From Flavobacteriales bacterium (GTDB taxonomy: Bacteria; Bacteroidota; Bacteroidia; Flavobacteriales_D; Sanyastnellaceae), in NCBI GenBank assembly GCA_030729695.1, contig JANQWV010000019.1, forward strand, positions 1-33,938: a DNA stretch of 33,938 bases, given 5' to 3'. Shown here piece by piece: positions 15,051 to 22,586 of the stretch (position 1 is the first letter of the stretch; every line of letters starts with the position of its first letter). The notes under the pieces are model-generated. The model made no database searches. It had not been told where the DNA came from and saw only the letters and a program-made list of their open reading frames with translations. Position numbers and translations under genes: made by a program.

Positions 15051-16085
15051 ATGATAGAAAGAATGAGAAACGGAAAGAGAATGAGAAAGAGTAAGCTCGC
15101 GTGCTTGTTCGCCTTATTCGTTTTTTGCTCTCGCTCTATTGCCCAAGATATTCACTTCAGTCAGTTTGATCAAGCCATGCTTTGGCAGAACAGTGCACAA
15201 GTTGGTGCATTCAACGGGCAGTTTCGTTTTGCTGCGAATCAACGGAACCAATGGCGAAGTGTTACAACTCCTTATCAGACGTTCGGTTTTTCCGCTGAAG
15301 CGAAAGAGTTCAATGCAAAACCTTGGTCTTTCGGCTTGAATGCAGGAAGTGATGTTGCAGGAGATTCTCGTTTCAGGACATCGCAAGTGCATTTGCACGC
15401 GGCGCATACGTTATACAAGCCAAATGACAGCCTAGAAATTAGAGGGGGAGGTTCATTCGGAATTACTTCACGCGGATTCGATCCGAGTGCATTGGTTTAT
15501 GATTCGCAATGGAACGGATTGAGCTTCGATCCAAATCTTGCCAACAATGAGATTTATGCCACTACCGCGCGGGTTTACCCTTCTATTGGATTGGCTGTTT
15601 TTATTCAGAAACAAGAAAATGAATTTCGCTGGAATGCTGGATATTCGTTGAACAACATCACGCGTCCGAGACAAAGTTTCATGGATAACGACGCTATCGT
15701 GTTGGATATGCGTCATGCTATTCAAGCGAGTGCACGAGTGTCAATCAATCAATTGTATGAAGTTGAAGTTTTGTCGCTTTTTCAAATACAAGGAAAAATG
15801 AAAGAATTGGTTTTTGGTCCACGCGTGTACTACAAACTTCCTTCAGAGAAGTGGGAAAACCAACGCGTATTTGCTGGAATCCACGGGCGTTTTCGCGATG
15901 CTGCATGGATTGAAATGGGAGTGGAATATAACGAGTGGCGCGTTGGTATGTCTTATGATTTGAACACGTCAACCTTACGTCCAGCAAGCACTGGAAGGGG
16001 AGGTTTGGAATTTTCTATTGTCTACATTGTTCCTCCAAAGTTGAAGCACGGCACCTTAAAAAAGGTGTGCGTTCCATATTACTAA
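15051..16085 (+). CDS. PorP/SprF-family type IX secretion outer-membrane protein
   Basis: An outer-membrane protein of up to 344 residues with the family opening QDIHFSQFDQAMLWQNSAQVG just after the signal peptide, followed by alternating beta-strand patterns (RFAANQRNQWRSV, FGLNAGSDVAGD, PSIGLAVFIQ, GPRVYYKLP, MGVEYNEWRVGMSYD). PorP/SprF proteins support export or surface anchoring of type B T9SS cargo, notably SprB in gliding bacteria. Three in-frame ATGs (15051, 15063, 15081) are possible; the one at 15081 gives the tidiest signal peptide (MRKSKLACLFALFVF). It follows its probable cargo gene by 7 nt, so the two likely form one unit. Confidence 0.87.
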   Translation: MIERMRNGKRMRKSKLACLFALFVFCSRSIAQDIHFSQFDQAMLWQNSAQVGAFNGQFRFAANQRNQWRSVTTPYQTFGFSAEAKEFNAKPWSFGLNAGSDVAGDSRFRTSQVHLHAAHTLYKPNDSLEIRGGGSFGITSRGFDPSALVYDSQWNGLSFDPNLANNEIYATTARVYPSIGLAVFIQKQENEFRWNAGYSLNNITRPRQSFMDNDAIVLDMRHAIQASARVSINQLYEVEVLSLFQIQGKMKELVFGPRVYYKLPSEKWENQRVFAGIHGRFRDAAWIEMGVEYNEWRVGMSYDLNTSTLRPASTGRGGLEFSIVYIVPPKLKHGTLKKVCVPYY

Positions 16086-16094
16086 AAACAATTG

Positions 16095-16102
16095 TATTTT
16101 TG
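16095..16102 (+). promoter_or_regulatory. oxyR: Candidate -7 box of the oxyR-selO promoter
   Basis: TATTTTTG matches TAnnTTTG exactly and lies 18 nt before the oxyR ATG. A -33 element is not evident, as expected if an activator assists. The OxyR-like palindrome begins 5 nt downstream. Confidence 0.5.
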
Positions 16103-16107
16103 TAGGT

Positions 16108-16122
16108 ATAGATTTTACCTAT
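16108..16122. promoter_or_regulatory. oxyR: OxyR-type half element ATAG-N7-CTAT overlapping the oxyR start
   Basis: ATAGATTTTACCTAT fits the first half of the E. coli OxyR consensus (ATAGntnnnanCTAT) at every fixed position. A second half element 7 nt away on either side is not present. It sits between the -7 box and the first codon, and includes the first two bases of the ATG. A wider inverted repeat, TAGGTA (16103-16108) with TACCTA (16116-16121), overlaps it. The position suits autorepression. Confidence 0.5.
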
Positions 16123-17008
16123 GAACTTTCAGCAACTCGAATACATTGTCGCATTAGAGAAACATAAGAATTTTGTTGCCGCAGCAGCGGCTTGTTTTGT
16201 TAGTCAGCCAACTCTTTCCATGATGGTTAAGAAGTTGGAAGAAGAGCTTGAAATAGTCATTGTTCGAAGAGGCGCACAACCTTTAGAATTTACCGAAGAG
16301 GGAACGTTGTTGTTGAATCAAGCCAAGCGAATTTTAGCCGAACAACAGATGATGCGTGAGATTTCGAAAGAAATTTCGAAAGGACTCGATGGAGAAATTC
16401 GTATTTCAGTTATTCCTTCATTGGCTTCGACTGTGGTTCCCCATTTCATCAAGAATATTGAAAGAGGAGATCATGATTTGAAAATTAGTATTCAGGAACT
16501 TCCTACAGAGAAAGCTTTGGTGGCTTTAACGCAAGGCGAAATTGATCTCGCTATTCTTGCAACAGAAAGTGATTCTTCCCTTTATACTTCTCACCCCATT
16601 TACGAAGAAGAGTTTGTAGCGTATGTTTCTCCATTGGAAAAAATGCCAGCTAGAAAATTCATTCAACCCAAGCACATCGCTTCCGAAAAGTTGTGGTTTC
16701 TGTCGGAAGAACATTGTTTTCGTGAACAGGCCTTGGAGGTTTGTAGTTTCAAAAAGAAAAAGAAAGCGAAGATCAGTTACGATGCAGGAAGTATTCAAAC
16801 GCTCATTCGATTGGTCGATGAAAATGGCGGGATGACCTTGGTTCCAGCAGCATCCATACAATTCTTGTCTGCAAAGCAACGCGCCAATGTACGCGAGTTT
16901 GCGCCGCCTGTGCCCATGCGCCTGGTGCAATTGACAAGTTTAAAAGACTATCCTCGAAAGCGCGTGGTGTCCTTTGTAGTAGATGCCTTAAATCCTTCTG
17001 TAAAATGA
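16121..17008 (+). CDS. oxyR: OxyR, LysR-family hydrogen peroxide sensor and regulator
   Basis: LysR-type regulator of 295 residues. The winged helix-turn-helix is at 1-65 (NFQQLEYIVALEKHKNFVAA ... SQPTLSMMVKKLEEEL). The redox cysteines fall exactly at the E. coli OxyR numbers: C199 in EEHCFREQ and C208 in ALEVC. In OxyR the peroxide-reactive C199 forms a disulfide with C208. The GGMTLVP segment is also typical. These residues separate OxyR from other LysR proteins, so I assign it firmly. Its stop overlaps the selO start by ATGA (17005-17008). The promoter carries an OxyR-type half element, suggesting autoregulation. A basic KKKKK stretch after C208 is unusual. Confidence 0.92.
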   Translation: MNFQQLEYIVALEKHKNFVAAAAACFVSQPTLSMMVKKLEEELEIVIVRRGAQPLEFTEEGTLLLNQAKRILAEQQMMREISKEISKGLDGEIRISVIPSLASTVVPHFIKNIERGDHDLKISIQELPTEKALVALTQGEIDLAILATESDSSLYTSHPIYEEEFVAYVSPLEKMPARKFIQPKHIASEKLWFLSEEHCFREQALEVCSFKKKKKAKISYDAGSIQTLIRLVDENGGMTLVPAASIQFLSAKQRANVREFAPPVPMRLVQLTSLKDYPRKRVVSFVVDALNPSVK

Positions 17009-18399
17009 AATTGAATTATTCGAAACTGCCAACCGATTTTTATTCCGAAATATCACCGACGAAATTTGAAAAGGCAAATCTTGTTTTTTGGAATGAAGGG
17101 TTGGCTTCTGAATTTAAAAATGCATTTTCATCGAACGAATTTCTATCAATGGTTCGTGGAGAGAATTCTTGGTTGAAGGAAACTTTGGCTATGGCATACG
17201 CTGGACATCAGTTCGGTCACTTCAATATTTTAGGTGATGGAAGAGCAGCCTTGGTAGATGAATGGAAGAATGAAGAAGGAAATCTTTTCGATGTGCATTT
17301 AAAGGGAAGTGGCGAGACCATCTATTCGCGAAGAGGAGACGGAAGAGCAACGCTGAAGGCTATGCTGCGTGAGGCCATAATGAGCGAAGCCATTCACGCA
17401 TTGGGAATTCGAACAACAAGAACATTGGCTGTTGTGGACACAGGAGATTTCATTCATCGCAATGGAATGGAGAAGGGTGGAATGTTAGCGCGCATGGCAT
17501 CGAGTCACTTGCGTGTTGGGACGTTTGAGTATGCGCTTTTTCAAGACGACTTAAGTAAGTTGAAAGCGTTGGCTGATTATACAATTGCACGACATTATCC
17601 GCAATGTGCGAGTTTAGAAAATCCGTATTTAAACTTATTGAAGGAAGTTGTTCGTGTGCAGATCGAATTGATTGTTGAATGGATGCGTGTTGGATTTATT
17701 CATGGAGTGATGAATACCGATAACATGAGTGTTGCCGGAGAAACGATTGATTATGGTCCGTGCGCATTCATGAATGTATACAAAGCCAACACTTGTTTCA
17801 GTTCCATAGATACACAGAGAAGATATGCGTTTGCCAATCAGCCCGGCATTGCGCAGTGGAATTTATGGGTTTTCGCGAACAGTCTAATGCCTTTGATTCA
17901 TGAAAACGCCAAGGTGGCCAAGGAAATGGCCATTGAAGTGATCGATGCTTTTCCAGAACAGTTCGGTAAAGCATATTATGCTATGATGGGAAGGAAATTG
18001 GGTGTTGAAATTTCTACTCAGGAAGGAAGAGAGTGGGTAGAAGAATTATTGGAAATCATGGAGGAAACGCAATCGGATTACACTAACTCATTTTTGTTTT
18101 TGGAAGGGAAGGATGCGGGTGAAGTTTATTTATCGACGAGCACACGCTTTGAAAATTGGCTTTCAAGAAAAAATAGTTTTCCTCAAATTGAAATTGGAAA
18201 TTCAAATCCAATTGTTATTCCTCGAAACGAGTGGGTTGAGCGTGTGTTGAACGAAGCTGTCGAAAATAACAATTGGAAATTGTTTAACGAATACCAAGAA
18301 CGACTCCAGCGTCCGTATGAATCATCATCGGAAGAAGATATTTTTTCAACCTTCAATCCGAAAAATGATTTGAGTTTTAAAACGTTTTGCGGGACGTGA
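17005..18399 (+). CDS. selO: SelO protein adenylyltransferase (YdiU/UPF0061 family)
   Basis: Pseudokinase-fold enzyme that transfers AMP to Ser, Thr or Tyr of proteins. It has 464 residues, near the usual 470-490. Conserved segments: MAYAGHQFGHFNILGDGRA, DVHLKGSGETIYSRRGDGRA (nucleotide-binding lysine), the REAIMSEAIHALGI helix, GFIHGVMNTDNMSVAGETID and DYGPCAFMN (metal-binding). The C-terminus ends ...FKTFCGT, a cysteine-bearing bacterial form; no in-frame TGA suggests selenocysteine. E. coli SelO modifies redox proteins such as glutaredoxin and protects from oxidative stress. Coupling to oxyR by an ATGA overlap supports such a role here. Confidence 0.93.
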   Translation: MKLNYSKLPTDFYSEISPTKFEKANLVFWNEGLASEFKNAFSSNEFLSMVRGENSWLKETLAMAYAGHQFGHFNILGDGRAALVDEWKNEEGNLFDVHLKGSGETIYSRRGDGRATLKAMLREAIMSEAIHALGIRTTRTLAVVDTGDFIHRNGMEKGGMLARMASSHLRVGTFEYALFQDDLSKLKALADYTIARHYPQCASLENPYLNLLKEVVRVQIELIVEWMRVGFIHGVMNTDNMSVAGETIDYGPCAFMNVYKANTCFSSIDTQRRYAFANQPGIAQWNLWVFANSLMPLIHENAKVAKEMAIEVIDAFPEQFGKAYYAMMGRKLGVEISTQEGREWVEELLEIMEETQSDYTNSFLFLEGKDAGEVYLSTSTRFENWLSRKNSFPQIEIGNSNPIVIPRNEWVERVLNEAVENNNWKLFNEYQERLQRPYESSSEEDIFSTFNPKNDLSFKTFCGT

Positions 18400-18401
18400 T
18401 A

Positions 18402-19130
18402 CTACCCTCCAAAAACCTTCTTCAATAATTCTGAAGTGCGTGCAATCGGGTCTTTGCGAATCAGTAATTCTTCTTCCGCAACTTTAACGAACAAGCCGTC
18501 AATGGCGCGTTCGGTTGCGAATTGAACCAAGTCGGGATTCACCTTTTCAATCAGTGGGATCTTGTTGTAACGCGTAATCACGAATTCCCAATTCTTTGTT
18601 GCACCAACTTTGTCGAGTGATGTTTTGATGATCGGTTTGAAAGCTTCAACCAAGGCAGCGCGTGTTTTCGATTTCAAATATTCTGTTCCGGCGTTTTCTC
18701 CACCTTTAACAATGTTTATCGCATCGGTAATGGTCATTTCTGAAATAGCTCGAATGAAAATATCTTTCGCTGCGCTACCGGCATCCTCTGCAGCGCGATT
18801 AAGTGAAAGAATTACGTCGTCACATTCTTTATTCAATCCGAGGCTTCGCAATTTGTCTTCAACCTTTTTGGCGTCTGGAGGAAATGGAATTTTAATTTTC
18901 GTATTCCCGAAGTAACCGTCGGTTTTTGAAACCAACTCCGTTCCTTTTGTCGCTCCTTTGCTCAACGCTTCTTTCAGTGCTTTACCAGCTTCTTCTTCGG
19001 TAAATCCAGAAGTTTTTGCGGTTTGTTGAAGCTTTTGCTCGGCTTGTTTTTTCAAGTCCTTGAGGCTTTGTGCAGAAACGTTAGAAGCCAGCGCTATAAT
19101 GATTGCTGAAAGGGTGATTACTTTGTTCAT
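18402..19130 (-). CDS. DUF4197 exported protein
   Basis: A 242-residue protein with a signal peptide (MNKVITLSAIIIALASNVSAQ). The mature part is helical and matches DUF4197: LKEALSKGATKGTELVSKTDGYFGN, KIKIPFPPDAKKVEDKLRSLGL, RAAEDAGSAAKDIFIRAISEMTITDAINIVKGGENAGTEYLK, and the C-terminal NPDLVQFATERAIDGLFVKVAEEE. The family is widespread in periplasms of Gram-negative bacteria, with no established function. It is transcribed divergently from the Mpo1-like gene and convergent with selO, with only 2 nt between the coding ends. Confidence 0.85.
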   Translation of the reverse strand: MNKVITLSAIIIALASNVSAQSLKDLKKQAEQKLQQTAKTSGFTEEEAGKALKEALSKGATKGTELVSKTDGYFGNTKIKIPFPPDAKKVEDKLRSLGLNKECDDVILSLNRAAEDAGSAAKDIFIRAISEMTITDAINIVKGGENAGTEYLKSKTRAALVEAFKPIIKTSLDKVGATKNWEFVITRYNKIPLIEKVNPDLVQFATERAIDGLFVKVAEEELLIRKDPIARTSELLKKVFGG

Positions 19131-19204
19131 GCGATAAATTTAGTAGTTTCTTTGAACGGTTCGTTTGTTTAACAAGAATTCAACCAAAATATTATCTTCG
19201 CCAC

Positions 19205-19642
19205 ATGTCGAAACTAGATGCCTTATTAAACGAATACGCAGAGAGTCACCAGAATGTATTGAATAAGAAGATTCATTACATCTGCGTTCCGCTTATTTAT
19301 TTCTCGATTGTTGGAATGCTCTTCGGTTTGAAACTAGGGGAGTGGAAGGGTGTTGAAATTAGATGGGTCTACCTAATCTTGACGTTGGTAATGGTTTATT
19401 ACGCTCGTTTGAAATTCCAATTGATGTTGGTCATGCTCGTCTTTAGCTTGATATGCATCTCACTAAACGGCTATATAGAATCATTGAATGTTGTTCCGAT
19501 TTTCTATTTCTCGTTAGCGGTTTTCGTGCTCGCATGGATTGGTCAGTTTTACGGACACAAAGTAGAAGGCAAGAAGCCTTCATTCATGAAAGATCTTCAA
19601 TTTCTTCTCATCGGTCCAGCTTGGATTCTTTGGAAGAAGTAG
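19205..19642 (+). CDS. Mpo1-like (DUF962) membrane protein
   Basis: A 145-residue protein with four hydrophobic helices. Conserved Mpo1 features: YAESHQNVLNKKIHYICVPL with H15 and H24, then the C-terminal GQFYGHKVEGKKPSFMKDL with H118 and GPAWILWK. In yeast, Mpo1 is an Fe(II)-dependent dioxygenase that alpha-oxidises 2-hydroxy fatty acids, and the histidines are metal ligands. A lipid-related substrate is therefore plausible here but inferred. A TATCTTCG element at 19193-19200 may be its -7 box. Its stop lies 1 nt from the convergent formimidotransferase-cyclodeaminase stop. Confidence 0.85.
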   Translation: MSKLDALLNEYAESHQNVLNKKIHYICVPLIYFSIVGMLFGLKLGEWKGVEIRWVYLILTLVMVYYARLKFQLMLVMLVFSLICISLNGYIESLNVVPIFYFSLAVFVLAWIGQFYGHKVEGKKPSFMKDLQFLLIGPAWILWKK

Positions 19643-19643
19643 T

Positions 19644-21326
19644 TCAGATTTTAGAGAGCACTTTCGCACGTAATTCCGCATCTTTCGCATCGGTCAATTG
19701 CTCCAAATCCGCAGCTTCGCTCATTAACTTTTCAGTGAACGCTTTGTCTGAAATTCCTCCAGCATTAACGCGAACGTTGTAACATGCGCCAAGCACAGCA
19801 GTGCGAATAGCCAACGCACCAACACCAGCATCGGTAACAGAATTCGGATTGCCCATTTCAATCATGGCTTCACAAACTTCAAAGGCTTTGAATGCAACAC
19901 GAGCAGTGCGCAATGGAATTTCCATAGCGTATTTCGATGCGCTTTGAATGGCTTCGGTGCGTGCTGCTTTTTCTTCATCAGAATTTTTTGGTAAACCGAA
20001 GGCTTCCATAATTTTATTGAAAGACTGCGTGTCTTCGTCGACCAACCAATTCAATTCATCTTGAATTTCTTTTGCCTTTACAGCCCAATTAGAGAACTCT
20101 TCCCAACGAGCATCCCATCCGCGTTTGTGAGCGCTGAGGTTTGCTACCATTCCTGCTAAGGCAGCTCCCATGGCTCCGCAATAGGCGCTAACAGATCCAC
20201 CGCCAGGGGCAGGAGATTCGCTTAACGTTTCATTGGCGAAAGCTGTTAGGCTCATGTCAACCAATTTCTTTCCGCCGCCTAAATTCTTTTCAATGATGAA
20301 TTCAATAATTTTTTCTTCTGGATTGAAAGGAGCGAGATCGTCGAGCCCCAAAGACTTAACAGCGATCTTAATTTTTTCGTTGTCTGAAATGCCCAATGAA
20401 CGTTCTTGCTTTTTCAAGAAATAGTCAGCGGCATCCAATAAACTTTTCTTCGGAATTAATCCAACCAACTCGCTTCCTGTCACACGAACACCTCGTTCGG
20501 CCGCCTTGTTACACGATTCTTCAAAGGCAATATGAACAGGAGTGATATTGATGTTCGTGAGGTTCAATGATAATTGAGCCACACCATATTCTTCAATGTA
20601 CCAACCAATTCCTTTTACAGATTTCAATGTGCCTGGAATGCGCTTCGGTTCTCCGCTTTCATCCAAAACAGGCTTTCCACCTTCATTCAAAACACGTCCA
20701 GCTTCGCGAATGTCAAACGCAATAGCGTTTGCACGACGTGTAGAAGTAGTATTCAAATTCACGTTATAAGCCACTAAGAAATCGCGTGCACCAATGGTTG
20801 TGATTCCAGACTTGCGAACGCTTTCGGTTACTTCATTCGGACCGAAATCGGGTGTCCAATCAGCAGTAGATATTTTCTCAATCGCTTCATATTCTCCTTT
20901 TCTGCAATTCGCCAAATTCGCACGAACCTCTTGTTTCGCAGCGGCTTCGTAGAAATATCCTGGGATGCCTAATTCTCTTCCAACGCGCTCACCCAATTGA
21001 CGGGCATACGCTGCACATTCTTCAAGTGTAACTCCGGCAATGGGAACAAGAGGGCAAACGTCTGTTGCACCTTGACGCGGATGCTCGCCTTTGTGTGAGC
21101 GCATGTCAATGAGTTCTTGTGCTTTCTTCATCAATTGAAATGCACCTTCGAGCACAGCTTGCGGTTCACCTGCAATGGTAATCACTGTTCTGTTTGTTGA
21201 AGCTCCTGGGTCAACATCGAGTAACATTACGCCCGGCACAGCAGCAGCGGCTTGTGCAATGGTGTTGATTTTCTCTTTGTCTCTTCCTTCCGAAATGTTC
21301 GGAACGCACTCAATAATCTTTTTCAT
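19644..21326 (-). CDS. Bifunctional glutamate formimidoyltransferase / formimidotetrahydrofolate cyclodeaminase
   Basis: Histidine-degradation and one-carbon enzyme of 560 residues. The N-terminal formimidotransferase domain (about 1-330) contains MKKIIECVPNISEGRDKEKI, DPGASTNRTVITIAG, RSHKGEHPRQGATDVCP and VTGSELVGLIPK. The cyclodeaminase domain (about 345-560) contains the ESPAPGGGSVSAYCGAMGAALAGMVANL segment. The first transfers the formimino group of N-formiminoglutamate to tetrahydrofolate; the second releases ammonia to give methenyl-THF. I start at ATG 21326, because an in-frame upstream ATG would lie inside the -7 box at 21345-21352. No other histidine-utilisation gene is in the window. 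Confidence 0.93.
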   Translation of the reverse strand: MKKIIECVPNISEGRDKEKINTIAQAAAAVPGVMLLDVDPGASTNRTVITIAGEPQAVLEGAFQLMKKAQELIDMRSHKGEHPRQGATDVCPLVPIAGVTLEECAAYARQLGERVGRELGIPGYFYEAAAKQEVRANLANCRKGEYEAIEKISTADWTPDFGPNEVTESVRKSGITTIGARDFLVAYNVNLNTTSTRRANAIAFDIREAGRVLNEGGKPVLDESGEPKRIPGTLKSVKGIGWYIEEYGVAQLSLNLTNINITPVHIAFEESCNKAAERGVRVTGSELVGLIPKKSLLDAADYFLKKQERSLGISDNEKIKIAVKSLGLDDLAPFNPEEKIIEFIIEKNLGGGKKLVDMSLTAFANETLSESPAPGGGSVSAYCGAMGAALAGMVANLSAHKRGWDARWEEFSNWAVKAKEIQDELNWLVDEDTQSFNKIMEAFGLPKNSDEEKAARTEAIQSASKYAMEIPLRTARVAFKAFEVCEAMIEMGNPNSVTDAGVGALAIRTAVLGACYNVRVNAGGISDKAFTEKLMSEAADLEQLTDAKDAELRAKVLSKI

Positions 21327-21344
21327 AATGTTGCAGTAAGGGTG

Positions 21345-21352
21345 CAAAGGTA
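21345..21352 (-). promoter_or_regulatory. -7 box of the formimidotransferase-cyclodeaminase promoter
   Basis: The minus strand reads TACCTTTG, an exact TAnnTTTG match, 18 nt before the ATG at 21326. It is divergent from the toxin-antitoxin promoter in the same 100-nt gap. Confidence 0.55.
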
Positions 21353-21379
21353 GTTAAGACGGATAATTTTTTTGACCAG

Positions 21380-21393
21380 AAAGTATACGTATA
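21380..21393. promoter_or_regulatory. Toxin-antitoxin operator, copy 1
   Basis: AAAGTATACGTATA contains the perfect 10-bp palindrome TATACGTATA (21384-21393). The same 14 bases recur 24 bp downstream. Paired palindromes before an antitoxin gene are typical ribbon-helix-helix operators. Confidence 0.6.
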
Positions 21394-21403
21394 ATAAATA
21401 TTA

Positions 21404-21417
21404 AAAGTATACGTATA
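21404..21417. promoter_or_regulatory. Toxin-antitoxin operator, copy 2, overlapping the -7 box
   Basis: Second copy of AAAGTATACGTATA, with palindrome TATACGTATA at 21408-21417. Its right half overlaps the -7 element TATATTTG at 21414-21421, so a bound repressor would block the polymerase. The 24-bp spacing places both copies at nearly the same DNA face. Confidence 0.6.
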
Positions 21418-21421
21418 TTTG
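21414..21421 (+). promoter_or_regulatory. -7 box of the toxin-antitoxin operon
   Basis: TATATTTG is an exact TAnnTTTG match. It ends 5 nt before ATG 21427, so the mRNA may be leaderless or nearly so. It rules out the GTG at 21421 as a start. Confidence 0.5.
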
Positions 21422-21426
21422 TGGGA

Positions 21427-21711
21427 ATGAAAAAGGCGAAAGTTAAATCAGAAAATCGTCCGAAGCTCACTCTCAGCGTGAGCGAAGATGTGATTGAAAA
21501 GGCGAAGAAGTACGCAGCTGAGCACAATCAGTCTATTTCATCTTTGGTGGAAAATTACTTAGCATCTTTGGTGAATGAGGATGGTGGAAGTTATACTCCT
21601 GTGAACACTGAGTTGCAAGCCCTTCATTCACTCTTGAAGAAATCGAAGGCCAAGCGAAAACTCAATATAGAAGAAGAGCGTTTGAACTATTTGTTGAATA
21701 AGAATGAATAA
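21427..21711 (+). CDS. Antitoxin, DUF6364-like ribbon-helix-helix protein
   Basis: A 94-residue protein. A basic N-terminus leads into PKLTLSVSEDVIEKAKKYAAEHNQSISSLVENYLASL, the strand-helix-helix layout of ribbon-helix-helix antitoxins: a DNA-contacting TLSV strand, then two helices. The tail (TELQALHSLLKKSKAKRKLNIEEERLNYLLNKNE) is helical and charged and probably binds the toxin. I start at ATG 21427, because the GTG at 21421 is part of the -7 box. The toxin gene begins inside its end (8-nt overlap). Two palindromic operators upstream imply autorepression. Confidence 0.8.
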   Translation: MKKAKVKSENRPKLTLSVSEDVIEKAKKYAAEHNQSISSLVENYLASLVNEDGGSYTPVNTELQALHSLLKKSKAKRKLNIEEERLNYLLNKNE

Positions 21712-22120
21712 GCCGCGACTCTTTGTTGATTCAGACGTTATTCTGGATTTGGTTTTACAGCGTGACGATCATTTCGAATTTGCTCAGAATTTGTTTGGTC
21801 AGTATCAGCAGGGCAAGTGCGCCCTTTACACGTCTTCAATTGTTTTGGCGAACATGCATTTCATTATTCGGAAACTTCATGATATAAAATTTGCGAATAG
21901 TTCCATTTTATTCGTCAATAAGCATTTTAAAATTATTGATGCAAACAACGAGGATATAGAAAATTCCATTCAGTCGAAGTTCTCAGATTTCGAAGATGGT
22001 GTTCAGTATTTTTCTGCTCTTCGCTCGAAAAAGATTGATGTTTTGGTGACGAGAAATGTGAAAGATTACAAGCATGCGCTTTTACCCGTCTTCACTCCGA
22101 AGCAATGGTGCAAGCGGTAG
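21704..22120 (+). CDS. PIN-domain toxin (VapC-like ribonuclease)
   Basis: A 138-residue PIN-fold protein, predicted to be a Mg-dependent ribonuclease toxin. The acidic residues are D9 (FVDSDVILD), D98 (SDFEDGVQY) and D121 (TRNVKDYK), with T116 and N118 typical of the VTRN motif. The position usually held by the second acidic residue, in the helix after SSIVLA, is N50 rather than Glu, as in a subset of Bacteroidota PIN proteins. It overlaps the antitoxin by 8 nt. RNA target and present activity are unknown. Confidence 0.82.
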   Translation: MNKPRLFVDSDVILDLVLQRDDHFEFAQNLFGQYQQGKCALYTSSIVLANMHFIIRKLHDIKFANSSILFVNKHFKIIDANNEDIENSIQSKFSDFEDGVQYFSALRSKKIDVLVTRNVKDYKHALLPVFTPKQWCKR

Positions 22121-22169
22121 TTAGGTGCGCTGCTGATATCGACTTATCTTCACCACGAAATTTCAAATT

Positions 22170-22586
22170 ATGAAAGGAGTTGTTTTAAATGTATTGGTGT
22201 TTGTTGCTTGCGTATTTGCAGGTGGAATGGCTAACGGATTAATCATTAGTTACAGCGATGCGATTATTCCAGCACCGGTTGGTTCGAATTTAAAAACGGA
22301 AGAAGGATTGAAGGCAGCAATGGCCGTAATGGCCCCCAAGCATTTCATCATGCCATTTCTAGCGCACGCTATTGGAACATTGGTTGGCGCTTTCTTCGTT
22401 ACGTTATTCATAAAAGACCGAAAGTTATTCCGAGCGTTATTAGTTGGATTTCTATTTTTCTTAGGCGGTGCATGGATGGTATTTGAGTTGCCATCTCCGT
22501 TATGGTTTGATGCCGTGGATTTGGGATTGGCCTATATTCCAATGGCTTGGATTGGATATAAACTAGCGCTTCGTTTTTCGAAATAA
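22170..22586 (+). CDS. Small four-helix membrane protein of unknown function
   Basis: A 138-residue protein I cannot assign to a named family. Four hydrophobic segments are visible: about 5-27 (NVLVFVACVFAGGMANGLII), 57-80 (IMPFLAHAIGTLVGAFFVTLFI), 84-105 (RALLVGFLFFLGGAWMVF) and 113-135 (AVDLGLAYIPMAWIGYKLAL). The loop after the first helix is polar and holds YSDAIIPAPVG. The second and third helices are glycine-rich with small-residue faces, suggesting a compact bundle. A TATCTTCA element about 25 nt upstream could be its -7 box. The next gene begins on the very next base after its stop, so co-translation with the CE15-like esterase is likely. Confidence 0.7.
   Translation: MKGVVLNVLVFVACVFAGGMANGLIISYSDAIIPAPVGSNLKTEEGLKAAMAVMAPKHFIMPFLAHAIGTLVGAFFVTLFIKDRKLFRALLVGFLFFLGGAWMVFELPSPLWFDAVDLGLAYIPMAWIGYKLALRFSK

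Noticed and set aside
16526-16930. Minus-strand 134-codon open frame opposite oxyR
   Set aside because: oxyR is certain from its cysteine motif; the reverse frame has no recognisable features.
18380-18399. Selenocysteine in SelO
   Set aside because: The C-terminus has a normal cysteine codon (TGC) and the gene ends with TGA two codons later, with no sign of a selenocysteine insertion element.
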